Positions 60,860-64,000 of a stretch of 64,000 nt of DNA are shown piece after piece. Within the stretch, counting starts at the first letter, position 1; every line of letters starts with the position of its first letter. Both the position numbers and the translations under genes were made by a program. The DNA is from Collinsella sp. (lineage in GTDB: Bacteria > Actinomycetota > Coriobacteriia > Coriobacteriales > Coriobacteriaceae). The notes below the pieces were generated by a model, which was given only the letters and a program-made list of their open reading frames with translations, had not been told where the DNA came from and did not search any database. The stretch is from positions 357,383-421,382 of the forward strand of contig DXMK01000015.1 of the NCBI GenBank assembly GCA_019414245.1, in the 5' to 3' direction.

Positions 60860-63355
60860 ATGACCGCAACCGCCAGTCGAACCACCAACCGCAGACCCGA
60901 GCTTTTGGCGCCCGCCGGAGGGCCCGAGCCCTTTGCCGCCGCACTCGCCGCCGGGGCAGACGCTATCTACTGCGGCATGGGCAGCTTCAACGCACGCCGC
61001 AAGGCCACCAACTTTACCGACGAGGCCTTTGAGCAGGCCTGCCGCGCCGCGCATCTGGCCGGGTCGCGCGTCTACGTCACGGTCAACATCGTCATCAAGC
61101 AGTCCGAGATGGGCGATGCGCTGCAACTCATCCATCGCTGCTCCACGCTGGGCGCCGATGCCTTCATTATCCAGGACTGGGGTCTGTTCTTTGAGGTCAA
61201 GCGTACCATGCCCGGCATCGAGACACATATCTCGACCCAGGCGAACATCCACGACGACCGCGGAACCCTTTGGTGCCGTGAGCAGGGCGCCGACCGCGTG
61301 ACTCTCTCGCGCGAGCTCTCCATCGACGAGATCGCCGCCATCCACGACGCCGCGCCCGATGTGGACCTTGAGGTCTTTAGCCATGGCGCCATCTGCTTTT
61401 GCTACTCGGGTCTGTGCCTGCTGTCGAGCTTTGCCATGGCGGGCCGCTCGGCCAACCGCGGCATGTGCGCTCAGCCCTGTCGCCTGCCTTACGAGCTGAT
61501 CGACGAGAACGGCCGCTCGCTCTCCCCTGCCGGTCGCGAGCGCGCGCTGTGCCCGCGCGACACCAACACGTCGCAGCTTGTTCGCCGTCTGTATGACGCC
61601 GGCGCCGCATCGCTCAAGCTCGAGGGCCGTATGAAGGCCCCCGATTACGTGTATTCCATCGTCGACGTGTATCGTCATCAGATTGATGACATGCTTGCCG
61701 ATGTTTCGACCTCTAAGGATGAGAATGCCGCCCGCCAGCGCCAGCTCAAACGCTGCTTTAATCGCGACTTTACGCACGCCTACCAGGATGGCACCTCGGG
61801 CGACGAGATGATGAGCTACGAGCGCTCCAACAACCGCGGCCAGATTGTGGGCACGGTGCTGGGCAGCCGTCTGGCCAACCGCGATGTACGCGGACTCAAG
61901 CCCGACGACCGCCGTCGCCGCGCCGCCATCGCCCGCATTGAGCTGTTTGAGCCCGTGGGCAAGGGCGACCTGCTGGAGCTTCGCCACGATAACGAGTTTG
62001 ACCAGTTCCTGACCACCATTGCCGCCGATGATGCCGCCGCCGGTGACATCATCGCATGTCGCGTGCCCCGCAGCATGCCCGAGGGCTGCCGCGTCCGCGT
62101 GATTCGCAGTCAGCGTGCCATCGACGCCGCCGGCGCCGCGCTCAAGCGCGATGTGCTGCGCCGCCGAGCTGTTGACGTGTCCGTCGTGGCGCGCCTGGGC
62201 GAGCCGTTTACCGTCACACTCACCTGCTGTGACAACCCCGCGCTCACCGCCACCGCCACGGGCTTCACCGTCGAGGCCGCCAAGACCCGCGCCGTCGAGG
62301 CATCCGATCTGGTTGAGCACGTCGGGCGCATGGGCTCCTCTCCCTTTGAGGCCGCGAGCTTTGACGTTTCGCTCGACGCCGGCTGCGGCATGGGCTTCTC
62401 CGCCGTGCATAAAGTGCGCGCCGCCGCTTGTAAAGCGCTGGAAGAGACCATTCTGGCACCGTACGAGGAGCGCGCGAAAACGCTCGAGCTGCCGGCGATT
62501 GTCGCCAGTGATTCCCGCCTCACGCCCGAGCACTACCGCGATGAGCCGCAGATCTGCGCCGCCGTCACCTCGCTCGAGGCCGCCGAAGCAGCTCGTGCCG
62601 AGGGCGCCACGCGCATCTACATGACCACCGATGCGCTCGAGGCTGTCGGACTCTCCCCTGCCGATGCATTTGAGCAGGGTATCGTGCCCGTACTCGACGA
62701 GGTCTGTCGCGCCGTCGACCACGTACGCGTCGACCCGTGGGTTGTTGCCGGCGCCACGGTCGCTATTGGCAACATCTCTGAGCTTGCCCTGGCCGCCCAG
62801 GTTGGCGCCACGGCCGAGATTCGCTCTTGCCTGCCGGTGCACAACACGCCCTGCATGGAGGCGCTTGCCGAGCGCGGAGCCGGTGCGTTTTGGCTCTCGC
62901 CCGAGATCACACTCGACGAGATTGTCTCGCTCGGCGCCGCCGCGCCCGCGGCTCTGGGCATCACCGTCTTTGGCCGCCCGCGCGTTATGACGAGCGAGCA
63001 CTGCATCCTGCAGGTGGCCAATGGCTGCATCCACGATTGTGCCAGCTGCCGTCTGCGCGCCCGCAAGCTGTCGCTCAAGAATATCGACGGAAAGGTCATG
63101 CCCGTCCGCACCGACATCCACGGCCGCTCTCGCTTGTACGACGCCTACCCCATCGACCTTACGCCGCAGGTACCGCAGTTGCTCGACGCCGGCGTCCGTC
63201 GTCTTATGGTCGACGGAACCTTGCTCGAGGCCGATGAGATTGGCCGTGCCGTCGCTCGCGTCCGTCGCGCCGTCGAGGCGGCTCAAGCCGGCCGCAAGCC
63301 CGCCGCCCGCCTGCGCGGCGCCACCTCGGGCTGCATGTTTGTGGGAATTAGCTAA
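60860..63355 (+). CDS. Peptidase U32 family protein, long form
   Basis: 831 residues from the ATG at 60860 (AGGCAGGAT upstream). The N-terminal U32 barrel has ELLAPAGGPEPFAAALAAGA, the signature EVFSHGAICFCYSGLCLLSS (~171-190) and the Cys pair in GMCAQPCR. A middle beta-rich part is followed by a second U32/DUF3656-like region and a Cys cluster (EHCILQVANGCIHDCASC). The long form resembles proteins that hydroxylate 23S rRNA (RlhA type) more than proteases; not proven. It overlaps the same pathway class as the gene at 15243-17201. A pseudouridine synthase gene follows 15 bases later, consistent with an RNA-modification pair. Confidence 0.85.
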   Translation: MTATASRTTNRRPELLAPAGGPEPFAAALAAGADAIYCGMGSFNARRKATNFTDEAFEQACRAAHLAGSRVYVTVNIVIKQSEMGDALQLIHRCSTLGADAFIIQDWGLFFEVKRTMPGIETHISTQANIHDDRGTLWCREQGADRVTLSRELSIDEIAAIHDAAPDVDLEVFSHGAICFCYSGLCLLSSFAMAGRSANRGMCAQPCRLPYELIDENGRSLSPAGRERALCPRDTNTSQLVRRLYDAGAASLKLEGRMKAPDYVYSIVDVYRHQIDDMLADVSTSKDENAARQRQLKRCFNRDFTHAYQDGTSGDEMMSYERSNNRGQIVGTVLGSRLANRDVRGLKPDDRRRRAAIARIELFEPVGKGDLLELRHDNEFDQFLTTIAADDAAAGDIIACRVPRSMPEGCRVRVIRSQRAIDAAGAALKRDVLRRRAVDVSVVARLGEPFTVTLTCCDNPALTATATGFTVEAAKTRAVEASDLVEHVGRMGSSPFEAASFDVSLDAGCGMGFSAVHKVRAAACKALEETILAPYEERAKTLELPAIVASDSRLTPEHYRDEPQICAAVTSLEAAEAARAEGATRIYMTTDALEAVGLSPADAFEQGIVPVLDEVCRAVDHVRVDPWVVAGATVAIGNISELALAAQVGATAEIRSCLPVHNTPCMEALAERGAGAFWLSPEITLDEIVSLGAAAPAALGITVFGRPRVMTSEHCILQVANGCIHDCASCRLRARKLSLKNIDGKVMPVRTDIHGRSRLYDAYPIDLTPQVPQLLDAGVRRLMVDGTLLEADEIGRAVARVRRAVEAAQAGRKPAARLRGATSGCMFVGIS

Positions 63356-63370
63356 CCGAAAGGCTTACAC

Positions 63371-64000
63371 GTGAACGAAGAACCTCAAGTCCTCTACTGC
63401 GACGCCTGGCTCATGGCCATCGATAAGCCCGCCGGCATGATCGTCCACGGTGACGGCACCGGCGAGCGCACGCTCGCCGACTACGCCAGCGACCTGCTGC
63501 TGGCGATGGGCGACGGCTTTGCCGCGACCGACATGCAGCCGCTCAACCGCCTGGACCGCGACACCACCGGCGTGGTGCTGTTCTCGCTCGACAAGCAGAC
63601 GCAGCCCGCCTTTGACCAGATGATCATCGACCACGCCTTCGAAAAGCACTATCTGGCGCTGGCCGAGGGCAAGATCGACTGGAACGAGAAGCTCATCGAC
63701 AAGCCCATCGCCCGCGACCGGCACGACAGCCGAAAGATGCGCGTCGGCGCCAGCGGCAAGCCGTCTCAAACGCGCGTGAAGGTGCTCAAGCGTCTTAAGA
63801 GCCGTCGTGGTCTGCCCACGCGCTCGTATATCGATGTCGAGTTACTCACCGGCCGCAAGCATCAGATTCGCGTGCATCTGGCGAGCGAGCGTCATCCCCT
63901 GGTAGGCGACGACCTTTACGGCACGCCACATCCCTGCGGCCTGATGCTCCACGCCCACAGCGTGTCCTTCACGCATCCCGTAACCGGCGAGCACATCCAC
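63371..64000 (+). CDS. RluA-family pseudouridine synthase, cut by the window end
   Basis: At least 210 residues from the GTG at 63371; no stop is reached. AAAGG lies upstream. The RluA-family catalytic motif is NRLDRDTTGVVLFS with Asp62; later DKPI, KHYLALAEG, TGRKHQIRVHL and HPLVGDDLYG are all family marks. No S4 domain is present at the N-terminus, so it is the short RluA/RluD-like type. Target uridine in rRNA or tRNA cannot be told. Confidence 0.9.
   Translation, partial: MNEEPQVLYCDAWLMAIDKPAGMIVHGDGTGERTLADYASDLLLAMGDGFAATDMQPLNRLDRDTTGVVLFSLDKQTQPAFDQMIIDHAFEKHYLALAEGKIDWNEKLIDKPIARDRHDSRKMRVGASGKPSQTRVKVLKRLKSRRGLPTRSYIDVELLTGRKHQIRVHLASERHPLVGDDLYGTPHPCGLMLHAHSVSFTHPVTGEHIH

Noticed and set aside
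60821..63286. Minus-strand open frame of ~820 codons opposite the long U32 gene
   Set aside because: Low-complexity Gly/Ala/Val translation with no motifs; shadow of a well-supported gene.
1..64000. CRISPR arrays, rRNA or tRNA genes
   Set aside because: No regularly spaced identical repeats with unique spacers of CRISPR type, and no cloverleaf or rRNA sequence recognised by eye; a covariance scan would settle tRNAs.

Overview
The window looks like chromosome of a gut-dwelling high-GC actinobacterium of the Coriobacteriia, most likely Collinsella or a close relative. This is an inference from protein character, the mostly GC-rich coding, the anaerobic purine-degradation genes and the gene set; no database search was run. 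There is no rRNA, recognisable tRNA or CRISPR array.

Layout. 1-500: ribosomal protein L31 and its terminator. 687-6049 (minus): a four-gene ABC-transporter operon headed by a small secreted Cys-containing peptide that resembles lactococcin-972-type bacteriocins. 6170-7669 (plus): a DUF2975 membrane protein with its YozG-like regulator, running into a truncated tyrosine integrase. 8066-10779 (plus): ACT protein, citrate synthase, Cof-type phosphatase. 10899-17201 (minus): a second HAD phosphatase, adenine deaminase, TyrS, a U32 peptidase-family protein. 17364-19562 (plus): a class A penicillin-binding protein. 19747-22343 (minus): ArgR, a family 2 glycosyltransferase, TruA. 22436-32157 (minus): an uninterrupted spc-alpha ribosomal superoperon from rplE to rplQ, including secY, adk, map, infA, rpmJ and rpoA. 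It starts abruptly at rplE, without the S10 part and rplN-rplX.

32479-60561 holds a large purine-degradation region. It has two nucleobase permeases, molybdenum-hydroxylase maturation genes (xdhC, yqeB, yqeC, a MobA-like ygfJ), a hydantoinase/dihydropyrimidinase, ygeW, ygeY, ygeX, a FAD-less xanthine dehydrogenase-like protein (xdhD), a four-cluster ferredoxin, ygfK, ssnA and ridA. Two YheO-like PAS/HTH regulators sit beside the two arms. These are the genes known from the anaerobic purine/uric-acid degradation clusters of gut bacteria. Permease imports purine; XdhD, ferredoxin and YgfK handle the redox step; SsnA, HyuA, YgeW, YgeY and YgeX open and break down the ring-derived products; RidA can clear the 2-aminoacrylate released by YgeX. 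The two arms are split by 43388-49200, which carries a DUF4143 ATPase, lineage-specific unknown proteins and a three-gene HTH/membrane/acidic-protein cassette.

60860-64000 (plus): a second U32-family protein and the start of an RluA-type pseudouridine synthase that runs off the end.

Intergenic DNA is rich in palindromes. A family built on GGGGAC recurs at gene ends, two near-identical 25-bp-stem hairpins flank one permease, a four-unit 33-bp repeat lies upstream of the ATPase, and a GGGATGC array lies downstream of xdhD.
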